From Meridianimarinicoccus marinus (GTDB taxonomy: Bacteria; Pseudomonadota; Alphaproteobacteria; Rhodobacterales; Rhodobacteraceae): a stretch of DNA of 64,000 nucleotides. This document shows, piece after piece, positions 26,745-35,766 of this stretch. The position numbers and the translations under genes are program-made. Every line of letters begins with the position of its first letter. The stretch's first letter is position 1. The stretch covers positions 23,540 through 87,539 of the forward strand of contig NZ_JBFBVU010000017.1 of NCBI RefSeq assembly GCF_040689105.1. The letters run 5' to 3'. The notes under the pieces are model-generated. The model searched no databases and was not told the DNA's origin. It worked only from the letters and a program-made list of their open reading frames with translations.

Positions 26745-29189
26745 TCAGCCGCGCAGGCGCGTGCCCTTGGGATCATAGAAGGGCGCAAGGCTGGCTTCGG
26801 CCCTGACGCGCACGCCCGCAACCTCGATCTCATAGGTCGAGGCCAGCACCTGCGCCGCGCTTTCCCCGGCGCAGGGCACATAGCCCATCCCCATGGCCGC
26901 GCCCAAATGATGGCCATAGGCGCCCGAGGTCAGATGCCCCACGACTGCCCCGTCGCGCAGGATCGGCTCGGCGTGATACAGCATCGGTTCGGGATCGGTC
27001 AGTCTGAACTGCACCAGCCGGTTCTGCAGCCCGGTCTCGCGTTTGCGCAGCACCGCGTCGCGGCCGATGAAACCGGGTTTTTCCGTTTTCACGGCAAATC
27101 CCAGCCCGGCCTCCAGCACGTGATCCTCGCAGGTGATGTCATGGCCGAAATGGCGAAAGCCCTTTTCCATGCGGCAACTGTCCATCATGTGCAGCCCGCA
27201 TAGGGTCAAGTTCAGCTCCTGCCCGGCGTCCCAGAGGGTTTCGAAGGCGTGGCCGGCCATGTCGGCAGAGACGTAGATCTCCCAGCCCAGTTCCCCCACG
27301 TAGCTGACCCTGTGGGCGCGGGCCAGACCCATGCCCAGTTCGATCTCCTGCGCGGTGCCAAACGGGTTGGCCGCATTGGTGAAATCATTGGGCGAGACCC
27401 GTTCCAGCAAGGCCCGCGACATCGGTCCCATCACCGCCAGCACGCCCTCGGCGGCGGTCATGTCGGTCAGGGTGACGCGGAAATCGCCCCGGTGCCTTGC
27501 CAGCCATGTCTGGTCGGCCAGCCGCGTGGCAGCAGGGGTTACCACCAGATAGGCTGTTTCCGACAGGCGGGTGACGGTCACATCCGCCTCGATCCCGCCG
27601 GCGGGGTTCAGGAACTGGGTGTAGGTGATCTTGCCCACGGGACCCGAGACATCGCCGCCGCCCACATGGTTCAGGAAAGCCTCGGCCTCCGGGCCTTCGA
27701 CCCGGATCTTGCCGAAGGAGGACATGTCGTACAGCCCGACGTTCTCACGCACAGCCCGATGTTCGGCGGCGGCGTTGGCAAACCAGTTCTGCCGTTGCCA
27801 CGAATAGTCATAGGCGCGCGCCTGCCCGGCGCGGGCGAACCAATTGGCACGCTCCCATCCCGCCAGTTCGCCAAACACCGCGCCGCGCTCTTGCAAATGG
27901 TGATGGAAGGGCGACCGGCGGATGCCGCGTGCCTTGGCTTTCTGGCGATAGGGGAAATGGTCGGCATAGAGCAGACCGAGCGTTTCCTTCGATCGTTCGA
28001 ACAGATAGTGCCGGTTGCCTTGAAACGGTTGCATCCGGGAAATATCCACGTCGCCCAGATCGAAGGGTTTCTCACCCGCGTCCATCCATTGCGCCAGCGC
28101 CATGCCCGCCCCGCCCGCCGACTGGATGCCGATGGAGTTGAACCCGGCGGCCACCCAGACATTGTCCATCTCGGGCGCAAGGCCCAGGTGATAGGCATCG
28201 TCCGGCGTGAAGCTTTCGGGACCGTTGAAGAACGTGTGAATGCCCGCCTCGGCCAGCATCGGCATCCGGTTCACGGCGGCTTCGAGGATCGGTTCGAAAT
28301 GGTCGAAATCCTCGGGCAGTTGATCGAACTCGAAACTGTCGGGGATGCCGTCCATGGCCCAGGGCTTGGCCTGCGGCTCGAAGGCGCCCAGCAGGATCTT
28401 GCCCGCGTCTTCCTTGTAATAGGCGCATTCATCGGGCACCCGCAGCACCGGCAGGCTGGTCAGGCCGGGGATGCTTTCGGTGACGATGTAGAAATGCTCG
28501 CAGGCGTGCAGCGGCACATTGGTGCCCAGCATCCGGCCCACCTGATGGCCCCACATCCCGGCGCAGTTCACGACATGGTCGCAGGCGGTGTGGCCGCTGC
28601 TCCCGTCTTCCCCCACCCAATCCACGCCGGTGACACGGCGGCCATCGCGCGCCACGCCGGTCACCTTGGTCCGTTCGGCCACCTGCGCGCCCATCTGGCG
28701 CGCGCCCCTGGCCAGCGCCAGCGCGATATTGGCCGGATCGCCCTGCCCGTCGCGGGGCAGCCAGACGCCGGCGGTGACGCCGTCGATGTTCAGATGCGGA
28801 TAGCGATCTGCCACCTCGTCCGGCGAAATCTCCTCGACCTCCACCCCGAAGGCCCGCGCCATCGAGGCCTGGCGCAGGATCTCTTCGCGGCGTTCGTCGG
28901 TCAGGGCCACGGTGATCGAGCCGCACCGGCGAAAGCCGGTGGCGACGCCGGTCTCGGCTTCCAGCGCGCCGTAGAGCTCTTGCGAGTATTTCGCCAGCCG
29001 GGTCATGTTGCGCGTGGCCCGCAATTGCGCGATCAGCCCGGCGGCATGCCATGTGGTGCCGCTGGTCAGTTGCTTGCGTTCCAGCAGAACCACGTCGGTC
29101 CAGCCCTGTTTGGACAGGTGATAGGCGACGGAGCAGCCGATGACGCCGCCTCCGATGATGACAACGCGGGCTTGGGTGGGCAGCGACAT
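26745..29189 (-). CDS. GcvT-type FAD dehydrogenase (dimethylglycine/sarcosine dehydrogenase-like), copy B
   Basis: An 814-residue protein. An N-terminal DAO domain has G-G-G-V-I-G-C-S (residues 13-20) and T-S-G-T-T-W-H-A-A-G, whose His is the covalent FAD attachment site in dimethylglycine dehydrogenase. An FAO-M segment follows, then from about residue 430 GcvT domains that pass the released methylene group to tetrahydrofolate. This family oxidatively demethylates N-methyl compounds. CGGAGG precedes the ATG. It is the last gene of the four-gene minus-strand operon, 16 bases after the MttB homologue. Confidence 0.83.
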   Translation of the reverse strand: MSLPTQARVVIIGGGVIGCSVAYHLSKQGWTDVVLLERKQLTSGTTWHAAGLIAQLRATRNMTRLAKYSQELYGALEAETGVATGFRRCGSITVALTDERREEILRQASMARAFGVEVEEISPDEVADRYPHLNIDGVTAGVWLPRDGQGDPANIALALARGARQMGAQVAERTKVTGVARDGRRVTGVDWVGEDGSSGHTACDHVVNCAGMWGHQVGRMLGTNVPLHACEHFYIVTESIPGLTSLPVLRVPDECAYYKEDAGKILLGAFEPQAKPWAMDGIPDSFEFDQLPEDFDHFEPILEAAVNRMPMLAEAGIHTFFNGPESFTPDDAYHLGLAPEMDNVWVAAGFNSIGIQSAGGAGMALAQWMDAGEKPFDLGDVDISRMQPFQGNRHYLFERSKETLGLLYADHFPYRQKAKARGIRRSPFHHHLQERGAVFGELAGWERANWFARAGQARAYDYSWQRQNWFANAAAEHRAVRENVGLYDMSSFGKIRVEGPEAEAFLNHVGGGDVSGPVGKITYTQFLNPAGGIEADVTVTRLSETAYLVVTPAATRLADQTWLARHRGDFRVTLTDMTAAEGVLAVMGPMSRALLERVSPNDFTNAANPFGTAQEIELGMGLARAHRVSYVGELGWEIYVSADMAGHAFETLWDAGQELNLTLCGLHMMDSCRMEKGFRHFGHDITCEDHVLEAGLGFAVKTEKPGFIGRDAVLRKRETGLQNRLVQFRLTDPEPMLYHAEPILRDGAVVGHLTSGAYGHHLGAAMGMGYVPCAGESAAQVLASTYEIEVAGVRVRAEASLAPFYDPKGTRLRG

Positions 29190-29205
29190 GCGGCGACGGC
29201 CTCCG

Positions 29206-30750
29206 TCAGTTGTGGGACAGGGTCACAAGGTTGAAGCGGGATTTCAGACGGGTCTCAAGATCGCGGGACAGAAGATGCGGCGCACTGGCCAGGATCGCCT
29301 CCTTGCGGGCGCGAGCCTGATCCAGCAGTTGCGGCTGCCCGGCCTCGACCCATTCCTTGGGGCTCATGCGGTTGGCGACATCGGGGTAGACATATTCGCT
29401 TTGCATCAGCTTCAGGGTCTGATCCTGCCCCAGATAATGCCCCGGCCCGCCCAGGCAGACGGCTTTCATGACATCGATGCTGACGGTCTCGTCGGTGACT
29501 TCGATGCCGCGCACACAGCGCAGAACCTGCCCCAGAAGATCATTGCCCAGAACCAGGCTCTCCATGCAGAACCCCAGCAGCGAGGCATGCATCCCGACGG
29601 CCTCATAGACCATGTTCAGCCCTGACAGCCCGGCCATGGTGTTCGAGATCGCCTGCTCCCACCCTGCCTGCATGTCGGGCAGCTTGGCGTCGGCAATGCC
29701 CGCCGCCGCCCCGCCCGGCAGGCCATAGAACTTGTGCATCTGGGCGCAGGCGGCGGTCAGCAGCGCCTGCTCGCCCGAGCCGCCGGACATGGCCCCGGTG
29801 CGCAGGTCCGACACGAAGGGCCAGGTGCCGAAGATCGCCGGCGCGCCGGGACAGATGGCGTTGACATAAACCACGCCGGCCAGACATTCGGCCACCGCCT
29901 GCACCACGGCTGTCGCGATGGGCGCAGGGGCCGTGGCCCCGGCCTGCCCGGCGGACAGCAGCAGTACCGGCATCCCGGCCCGGACACAGATCTCCATCAC
30001 CTCGCAGCTTTCGGTGGCGAAAGTCATCGGTGGCACCACGAAGCAATTGGAGTTCGACACGAAGGGCCGCGCCCGAAAGGCCGCCTCGCCGCCCGCGATC
30101 AGATACAGAAGCTCCAGACAGCCCGGCAGAGTGTCGGGTCCGACGAAACTGGTGCCGATGTGCTTGGTGGTGCCGGCGCAGGCCGCATAGATGGTGTTGG
30201 TATCCAGTTCGAAGTTGTCGGTGATGTCCCGGCACACCATGGGCCGCTGGAAGAAATGCACGTTGTCCAGCGCCTGCACCAGCCGCGCGGCATCATAGAG
30301 ATCCTGCGTCGTGCTTTCGCGGTAGTCCAGCGTGACTGGGTCCACCACATGCACGGCAGCCCCGGCGGTGCCGAAATGCACCCGGTTGCCGGAGACGTCC
30401 AGATCAAAAGCCGGATCGCGCCCCGGCAGGACCACCGCCTTGGCCGCGCAGGCCAGCATGTCCTCGACCAGCGCGCGGGGAAACCGCAGGCGGCCATCGG
30501 GGCCCAAAATGGCCCTGGCTCCGGTCAGAAGATCAACCCCCGAGGCAGGAGCATTGGCCAGACCGATCTGTTCCAGCGCGTCCAGCGCGGCGGTGTGGAT
30601 GCGGATCACATCGGCGTCGTCCAGCACCTTGTAGCGCCCGCCGTCCAATCCCGGCCGCACCGGGCGCAGGTCCGCGGGCAGCGGGGCCGCGCGCGCCGAC
30701 AGCCTTGCAGCCCGTCCGCCGCCGCGCCGCCTTCCGGGGGGGGCAGCCAT
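29206..30750 (-). CDS. Trimethylamine methyltransferase (MttB) family protein, non-pyrrolysine
   Basis: A 514-residue MttB/MtgB superfamily protein. The start at 30750 opens with M-A-A-P-P-G-R-R-R-G-G-G-R-A-A-R-L, typical of alphaproteobacterial members; the longer frame from 30801 would overlap the preceding gene. No in-frame amber codon occurs, so it is a non-pyrrolysine member. Relatives demethylate quaternary amines such as glycine betaine and transfer the methyl group to a corrinoid protein. No corrinoid protein or corrinoid methyltransferase lies in the window. Flanking dehydrogenases suggest the demethylated product is oxidised further. Confidence 0.82.
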   Translation of the reverse strand: MAAPPGRRRGGGRAARLSARAAPLPADLRPVRPGLDGGRYKVLDDADVIRIHTAALDALEQIGLANAPASGVDLLTGARAILGPDGRLRFPRALVEDMLACAAKAVVLPGRDPAFDLDVSGNRVHFGTAGAAVHVVDPVTLDYRESTTQDLYDAARLVQALDNVHFFQRPMVCRDITDNFELDTNTIYAACAGTTKHIGTSFVGPDTLPGCLELLYLIAGGEAAFRARPFVSNSNCFVVPPMTFATESCEVMEICVRAGMPVLLLSAGQAGATAPAPIATAVVQAVAECLAGVVYVNAICPGAPAIFGTWPFVSDLRTGAMSGGSGEQALLTAACAQMHKFYGLPGGAAAGIADAKLPDMQAGWEQAISNTMAGLSGLNMVYEAVGMHASLLGFCMESLVLGNDLLGQVLRCVRGIEVTDETVSIDVMKAVCLGGPGHYLGQDQTLKLMQSEYVYPDVANRMSPKEWVEAGQPQLLDQARARKEAILASAPHLLSRDLETRLKSRFNLVTLSHN

Positions 30751-30767
30751 CCCGCGCGCCGCCACCG

Positions 30768-33215
30768 TCAGGCCCGCAGGAGGGCGTTGTCCGGATCCCA
30801 AAGCGGGCCGTCCGGTTGCACCCGCGCCTTGTGGCGCGACCCGAAAATCTCGACCTCCAGCTCTGTCCCCGGCACGGCGCAGTCGGCGCGCACCATGCCA
30901 AGCGCGATCGCCGCTCCGACCCGGTAGCCATAGGCGGCAGAGGTGGTTTCGCCCACGATCTGCCCGTCCTTCCAGATGCAGGACATGTAAGGCGCGTCAC
31001 AGTCCCCGGCATCGACCACCAGCGTGACAAAGGCCTTCGCGGCCCCACGTTGGTGTTCGGCCTGCAAGGCCTGCTTGCCGGGAAAGTCCTGTGGCTTGTC
31101 CAGTTTCACGAAGCGGCCCAGCCCGGCCTCCAGCAGGGAATAATCCGACGACAGGTCGCCTTTCCAGCTGCGATAGCCTTTCTCGATCCGCAGGCTGTTG
31201 AGCGCATACATCCCGACCGGCGTGGCGCCCTCGGCCCGCAGCGCATCGTAAATCGCCGCCCCGGCGGACATGGGGCAATGCACCTCCCAGCCCAGTTCCC
31301 CGGCGAAAGAGACCCGCACCAGCAGACAGTCCTGCCCGGCAACGCGGGCGGCCTGATGGGTCAGCCAGCCTTGCGACAGGTCGGCCTGTGCAATCCGTCC
31401 CAGCAGGTCGCGCGATTGCGGTCCGGTCACCAGCATCGTCGCGCTCTCGGCAGACAGGTCGCGCAGCACCAGCCCTTCGGGCAGCGCGCGCCACAGCAGC
31501 TCAAAATCGTGCCATTGCGCAAGGGCGGCGGTCATCAGCAGGAAATCGTCCTCGGCCTGGCGGATGCAGGACATCTCGGTCACGATCCGGCCCCGGACGT
31601 CGGCGAAATAGATCAGGTTGAGCCGCCCGACTTTCGGCAGCGCCCCGGTGATGCGTCCGCGCAGCCAGTCCGCCGCGCCCGCACCCGACAGGCTGAAGCG
31701 CGAGAACCCGCACAAGTCGATCACCCCGACGCCATCGCGGACGGCCTCGCATTCTTCGCGGACCCGAGCCTCCCACGGGCCGTTCCGTGCCCAGGTCTTG
31801 GTCGCGGCTTGCGAGGTGTCATCGCCGGGCCGAGCGAACCAATTGGCGCGCTCCCACCCGTTGTAGACGCCCATCTGGCCGCCCTCCGCGACGATCCGGG
31901 CGTGGTTCGGCGACAGCTTGCGATCCCGCCCGGCGGGCCATTCTTGGTGCGGGAAGTGGATGGCGTATTCATTGCCGTACACCTCCATCCCCTTTTGCAC
32001 GCAATAGTCTGGATCGGTGTAATCGGTGAAGCGGCGCGGATCGCAGGACCACATGTCCCATTCGGTGCGGCCATCGACGACCCATTCCGACAGCACCTTG
32101 CCCGCGCCGCCACCCTGGGCGATGCCGAAGGTGAAGACACAGGCCTCGAAGGCGTTCCTGACACCGGGCATGGGGCCGATCAGCGGCAATCCGTCGGGCG
32201 CATAGGGGATCGGCCCGTTGATGACGCGCGACACGCCCGCGTTGGCCATCAGCGGCACCCGCGCCATGGCATCGACCACGATATCCTCGATCCGGTCCAG
32301 ATCGTCAGACCAGAGCTGGAAGCTGAAATCTTCGGGCATGGGGTCGGCGTCATCCACCCAATGGGCGCGGCAGTTGGGCTCATAAGGGCCAAGGTTGAAG
32401 CCGTGCTTTTCCTGCCGAAGGTAGTAGGACACATCCACGTCACGCAGCAGCGGCAGCTTGCCGCCATTTGCCTTGGACCAGGCTTCGACCTCGGGCACTT
32501 CGTCGGTCAGCAGATACTGGTGGCTCATCACCATCATCGGCACCCGGCGGCCGCCATAGGGAAGAAACCAGTCGCCGACCCGCTGCGCATAGTATCCGGC
32601 GGCATTCACCACGTAGTCACAGGCGATATCGCCCTGATCGGTGTGCACGATCCAGCCGGAGTCGGGCCGTTGGGTCACGCCGGTGGCCGGACAGAAGCGG
32701 TGGATCCGCGCCCCCATCTGCCGCGCGCCCCTGGCCAGCGCCTGCGTTACCTGCGCGGGGTCGATGTCTCCGTCGGTGGGATCGTACAGAACCCCCGCCA
32801 GATCGTGGGTTTCCAGAAACGGATAGTGCGCCTTGGCCTGTTCGGGGGTCCAGATCTCCATGGCAATGCCCTGATAGCGGCCCATGGCGCAGGCGCGCTG
32901 AAACTCCTGCATCCGCTCGGGCGTATGGGCCAGCCGGATCGAGCCGCTTTGATGATAGTTCATCGGATAGTCGACCTCGGCCCCCAGCCGGGCATAAAGC
33001 TCGGTCGAATACCGCTGCATGTTCATGATCGACCATGAGTTCGAAAACGTCGGCACGTTGCCCGCCGCGTGCCATGTGGAGCCCGCCGTTAGTTCGTTCT
33101 TCTCCAGCAACACGCAATCCGACCAGCCGCGCTTGGCAAGGTGATACAGGCAAGACGCGCCGATCACACCGCCGCCGATGATGACCACACGCGCCGTTGA
33201 AGGAAGATCTGCCAT
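30768..33215 (-). CDS. GcvT-type FAD dehydrogenase (dimethylglycine dehydrogenase-like), copy A
   Basis: An 815-residue homologue of copy B with the same order of domains: Rossmann motif G-G-G-V-I-G-A-S near the start, A-G-S-T-W-H-A-A-G for covalent FAD, and C-terminal GcvT domains (I-E-K-G-Y-R-S-W and S-Y-G/A-Y-G-Y motifs). The two copies differ widely outside these motifs, so they probably act on different N-methyl substrates rather than being a recent duplicate. AAGG lies seven bases before the ATG. It is the first enzyme gene after the regulator, 12 bases downstream. Confidence 0.83.
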   Translation of the reverse strand: MADLPSTARVVIIGGGVIGASCLYHLAKRGWSDCVLLEKNELTAGSTWHAAGNVPTFSNSWSIMNMQRYSTELYARLGAEVDYPMNYHQSGSIRLAHTPERMQEFQRACAMGRYQGIAMEIWTPEQAKAHYPFLETHDLAGVLYDPTDGDIDPAQVTQALARGARQMGARIHRFCPATGVTQRPDSGWIVHTDQGDIACDYVVNAAGYYAQRVGDWFLPYGGRRVPMMVMSHQYLLTDEVPEVEAWSKANGGKLPLLRDVDVSYYLRQEKHGFNLGPYEPNCRAHWVDDADPMPEDFSFQLWSDDLDRIEDIVVDAMARVPLMANAGVSRVINGPIPYAPDGLPLIGPMPGVRNAFEACVFTFGIAQGGGAGKVLSEWVVDGRTEWDMWSCDPRRFTDYTDPDYCVQKGMEVYGNEYAIHFPHQEWPAGRDRKLSPNHARIVAEGGQMGVYNGWERANWFARPGDDTSQAATKTWARNGPWEARVREECEAVRDGVGVIDLCGFSRFSLSGAGAADWLRGRITGALPKVGRLNLIYFADVRGRIVTEMSCIRQAEDDFLLMTAALAQWHDFELLWRALPEGLVLRDLSAESATMLVTGPQSRDLLGRIAQADLSQGWLTHQAARVAGQDCLLVRVSFAGELGWEVHCPMSAGAAIYDALRAEGATPVGMYALNSLRIEKGYRSWKGDLSSDYSLLEAGLGRFVKLDKPQDFPGKQALQAEHQRGAAKAFVTLVVDAGDCDAPYMSCIWKDGQIVGETTSAAYGYRVGAAIALGMVRADCAVPGTELEVEIFGSRHKARVQPDGPLWDPDNALLRA

Positions 33216-33227
33216 GGGACGCCTTTC

Positions 33228-33785
33228 TCAGTAGACGGGTGGAGAGATGACCCAGACCGCGACGGCCGGATCGTCGAAGGGATTGGACCAGCGGAAGGGC
33301 TGATGCCGGATGCGGAAGCTGTCGCCGGGACCGACCGTGAAGGCGTGGCCGTCGATCCAGAGCGCCAGTTGCCCCGAGATCATGAACCCCACTTCCTGCG
33401 TTTCGCGGCGCAGGGTGCCGTCCGAGGTGCTGCCCGGCGCGAAGGTCGAGCGGATCATCTCGAAGCTGTCGGTCAGATCGGGGGAGAGAAGCTCCTCGCT
33501 TAACCCGCCTTCCATGGGGCCGATGCGGCGGCGGCCGCTGGCGCGCACGATGCGGCCGTGTTCGTCGGGGGCATGGGGCGCGGGGCCGGTCAGCAGCGAC
33601 AGCGGCACGCCCAGCCGATCGGCGATGCACTCCAGGTCCCCGGTCGCGGGCCGGGTGATGTTGCGCTCCACCTGGCTCAGCCAGCCGACGGATTTGCCGA
33701 TGCGGCTGGCCAGATCGGCCAAGGTCAGCCCCCGCGTCTTGCGCAGGGCGCGCAGGTCGGCGCCGAGGGTGGGACGTTTCAGCAT
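33228..33785 (-). CDS. XRE-family HTH regulator with C-terminal cupin domain
   Basis: A 185-residue regulator. The N-terminal HTH (L-R-A-L-R-K-T-R-G-L-T-L-A-D-L-A-S-R-I-G-K-S, then L-S-Q-V-E-R) is followed by a cupin sensor domain (about residues 105-185). ATG 33785 has AGGAG six bases upstream; an in-frame ATG at 33830 adds 15 residues but lies in the likely operator. HTH-cupin regulators often control amine or polyamine catabolism. It heads the methylated-amine operon, so it probably senses that substrate and autoregulates. Confidence 0.85.
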   Translation of the reverse strand: MLKRPTLGADLRALRKTRGLTLADLASRIGKSVGWLSQVERNITRPATGDLECIADRLGVPLSLLTGPAPHAPDEHGRIVRASGRRRIGPMEGGLSEELLSPDLTDSFEMIRSTFAPGSTSDGTLRRETQEVGFMISGQLALWIDGHAFTVGPGDSFRIRHQPFRWSNPFDDPAVAVWVISPPVY

Positions 33786-33803
33786 GGCGACTCCTGAAAA
33801 ACG

Positions 33804-33830
33804 ATATGAAAAATTCACATCATTATTCAC
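33804..33830. promoter_or_regulatory. AT-rich candidate operator/promoter of the methylated-amine operon
   Basis: TGAA-AAA-TTCA (33807-33817) is an 11-base inverted repeat, and a second TTCAC follows at 33826-33830. This is one of the few clearly AT-rich stretches in the window, about 20-45 bases before the regulator's start. It could be the binding site of the adjacent HTH-cupin protein. Confidence 0.35.
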
Positions 33831-33942
33831 GTCCTGTCAAATGGAACATTTGATCCTGGCAGGGTCGCAACAGACGTTGCCCGGCGCAGATTGGCCCGGT
33901 GTCGATTGTACCCGAGGGGAATCGCGTCGCCCTGCGGCGAGG

Positions 33943-34458
33943 TCAGGCCACCTCGTCGGTCGCGCCGAGGCTTTCGAACCAGGCCGTCAGCGCCTCAAGA
34001 TCGGCATCAACCCGCCGCGCCATCCCGTCGGCAAACGCCTCGAAGGCCGGCAGGTTCAGCCCGTTGACCGCCAGTAACACCGGCACATCCTCGGATATGG
34101 CGCGCGCGATCATGGTGCGAAAGCCGCGCCCGTCCGCCTCATGCTTGCCGAACTTGTTCAGGATCAGCAGATCGGCGCCCGCATCGAAGCTGTTTTCGGT
34201 GGCGGCTACCGAGTGCTCCAGCGCCGATGTGTCCAACCTGCAGCCCCGCGCCTGTGGTCCAAGGCTTTGGGAAATGCGGATAATCGGCCCGTCAGGCAAG
34301 ACGCGCACATCCATGTCGCAGGGGCCGGGGCCGCAGTCGGTGTTGGTCTGCACGATCCCGCACAGGCGCGCGCCACGGGCTTGCAGACGCTCGGCAAACT
34401 GTTCCAGAAGGCGGTCGGTGCCGCCCCGGTCGGCGGAGGAGATATAGGCGATCTTCAT
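33943..34458 (-). CDS. DUF2478-family protein
   Basis: A 171-residue protein with I-A-Y-I-S-S-A-D-R-G-G-T-D near its start and L-L-I-L-N-K-F-G-K-H-E-A-D-G-R-G-F in the middle, resembling the fold of small P-loop-like proteins. I recognise the DUF2478 pattern, whose role is unknown. ATG 34458 is preferred over an in-frame TTG at 34464, though neither has a clear ribosome site. It is divergent from nadA and probably independent of the flanking operons. Confidence 0.65.
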   Translation of the reverse strand: MKIAYISSADRGGTDRLLEQFAERLQARGARLCGIVQTNTDCGPGPCDMDVRVLPDGPIIRISQSLGPQARGCRLDTSALEHSVAATENSFDAGADLLILNKFGKHEADGRGFRTMIARAISEDVPVLLAVNGLNLPAFEAFADGMARRVDADLEALTAWFESLGATDEVA

Positions 34459-34712
34459 GGCCAAAACATAAGCGGCAGAAGGCCTTGCGGCAATGGGCTA
34501 ATCTCGGGGCGTTGGCTTCGCTGCCCCGTTGCAACGGCTTGGCCGCGCTGTGTCATCCCCTGTTTACCTTTCGCCACATTCTGGCTATGCAAACGCCTTC
34601 CGATCTACCACTGGGCCGGCACGATATATTGTTGCGCCAAAGCCCGCGCAAGAGACTGACCCGATCCGTGCCCCTGCGGCACCCATGTCCACGCTTCCGG
34701 AGACCACCGTCC
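34459..34712. promoter_or_regulatory. Divergent region upstream of nadA with a weak candidate promoter
   Basis: A 254-base region without a supported gene. TTTACC (34563-34568) and TATGCA (34586-34591) are separated by 17 bases and would place a start site about 115 bases before nadA. The match to sigma-70 boxes is weak. The frame is open upstream of nadA here, but it lacks NadA similarity. Confidence 0.3.
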
Positions 34713-35759
34713 GTGCAGACAAGCCAGATCACCGCCGAATTGTCCCGGCACTACGACCTTGCCCCTTCGCTTGAAAAGGCCGCCGCGACCGAAGAGATAT
34801 ATGCGCGCACCTCGCGCGTGATCTCGCCGCCCGAATGGGCGATCCACGCGCCCTATGTAGCCGAGATCAACCGCCTGAAGAAGGAACGCAACGCTGTCAT
34901 CCTGGCGCATAACTACATGACGCCCGAGATCTATCACGGCATCGCCGATTTTGTCGGCGACAGCTTGCAACTGGCGATCAAGGCGACCGAGGTCGAAGCC
35001 CCGGTGATCGTGCAATGCGGCGTGCATTTCATGGCCGAGACCTCGAAGGTGCTGAACCCCTCGAAAACGGTGCTGATCCCCGACCCGCAAGCGGGCTGTT
35101 CGCTGGCCGAAAGCATCACCGCCGAGGGTGTCGCCCAGATGCGCGCCAAATATCCCGGCGCGCCGGTGGTGTCTTACGTGAACACCACCGCCGAGGTGAA
35201 AGCGGCCTCGGACATCTGTTGCACCTCGTCCAACGCCTTGCAGATCGTCGAGGCGATGGAGTCCGACACGGTCATCATGACGCCCGACAAGTACCTGGCG
35301 CAGAACGTGGCCAATGAAAGCAGCAAGAACGTGGTGTTCTGGGACGGCTCGTGCATCGTGCACGAGCTTTACACCCCCGAAGACCTGCGCGCCTACCGCG
35401 AGAACATGCCGGGGCTGAAGATCATCGCGCATCCCGAATGCACACCCGAGGTTGTGGCCGAGGCCGATTTCACCGGCTCGACCAAGGGCATCATCGACTG
35501 GGTTCATGCCGAGAAACCCGCGCGCGCCATGCTGGTGACCGAATGTTCGATGGCCAGCAATATCGCTGACGAACTTCCGGAAGTGGATTTCGCCAAGCCC
35601 TGCAACATGTGCCCCTACATGAAGAAGATCACGCTGGAAAAGGTGCTGTGGTCGCTGCACACCATGAGCCCCGAGGTGACCGTCGATCCCGCCGTTGCCG
35701 ACGGGGCCCGCCGCGCTGTCGAGCGGATGATCGACCTGAGCCGCAAGCTGCAAGGCTGA
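34713..35759 (+). CDS. nadA: Quinolinate synthase
   Basis: A 348-residue 4Fe-4S enzyme that condenses iminoaspartate with dihydroxyacetone phosphate to quinolinate. Expected cluster ligands are C102 (V-Q-C-G-V-H-F-M-A-E), C214 (D-G-S-C-I-V-H-E) and C300 (C-N-M-C-P-Y-M). The GTG at 34713 is chosen because GGAG lies ten bases upstream and the protein then has the family's usual length; an in-frame extension of 76 codons upstream looks like non-coding sequence. It is the first gene of nadABC. Confidence 0.92.
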   Translation: MQTSQITAELSRHYDLAPSLEKAAATEEIYARTSRVISPPEWAIHAPYVAEINRLKKERNAVILAHNYMTPEIYHGIADFVGDSLQLAIKATEVEAPVIVQCGVHFMAETSKVLNPSKTVLIPDPQAGCSLAESITAEGVAQMRAKYPGAPVVSYVNTTAEVKAASDICCTSSNALQIVEAMESDTVIMTPDKYLAQNVANESSKNVVFWDGSCIVHELYTPEDLRAYRENMPGLKIIAHPECTPEVVAEADFTGSTKGIIDWVHAEKPARAMLVTECSMASNIADELPEVDFAKPCNMCPYMKKITLEKVLWSLHTMSPEVTVDPAVADGARRAVERMIDLSRKLQG

Positions 35760-35766
35760 TCGGGGC

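Noticed and set aside
34485..34712. An N-terminal extension of nadA
   Set aside because: The extra residues have no NadA similarity and the GTG at 34713 has a suitable ribosome site and gives the normal protein length.
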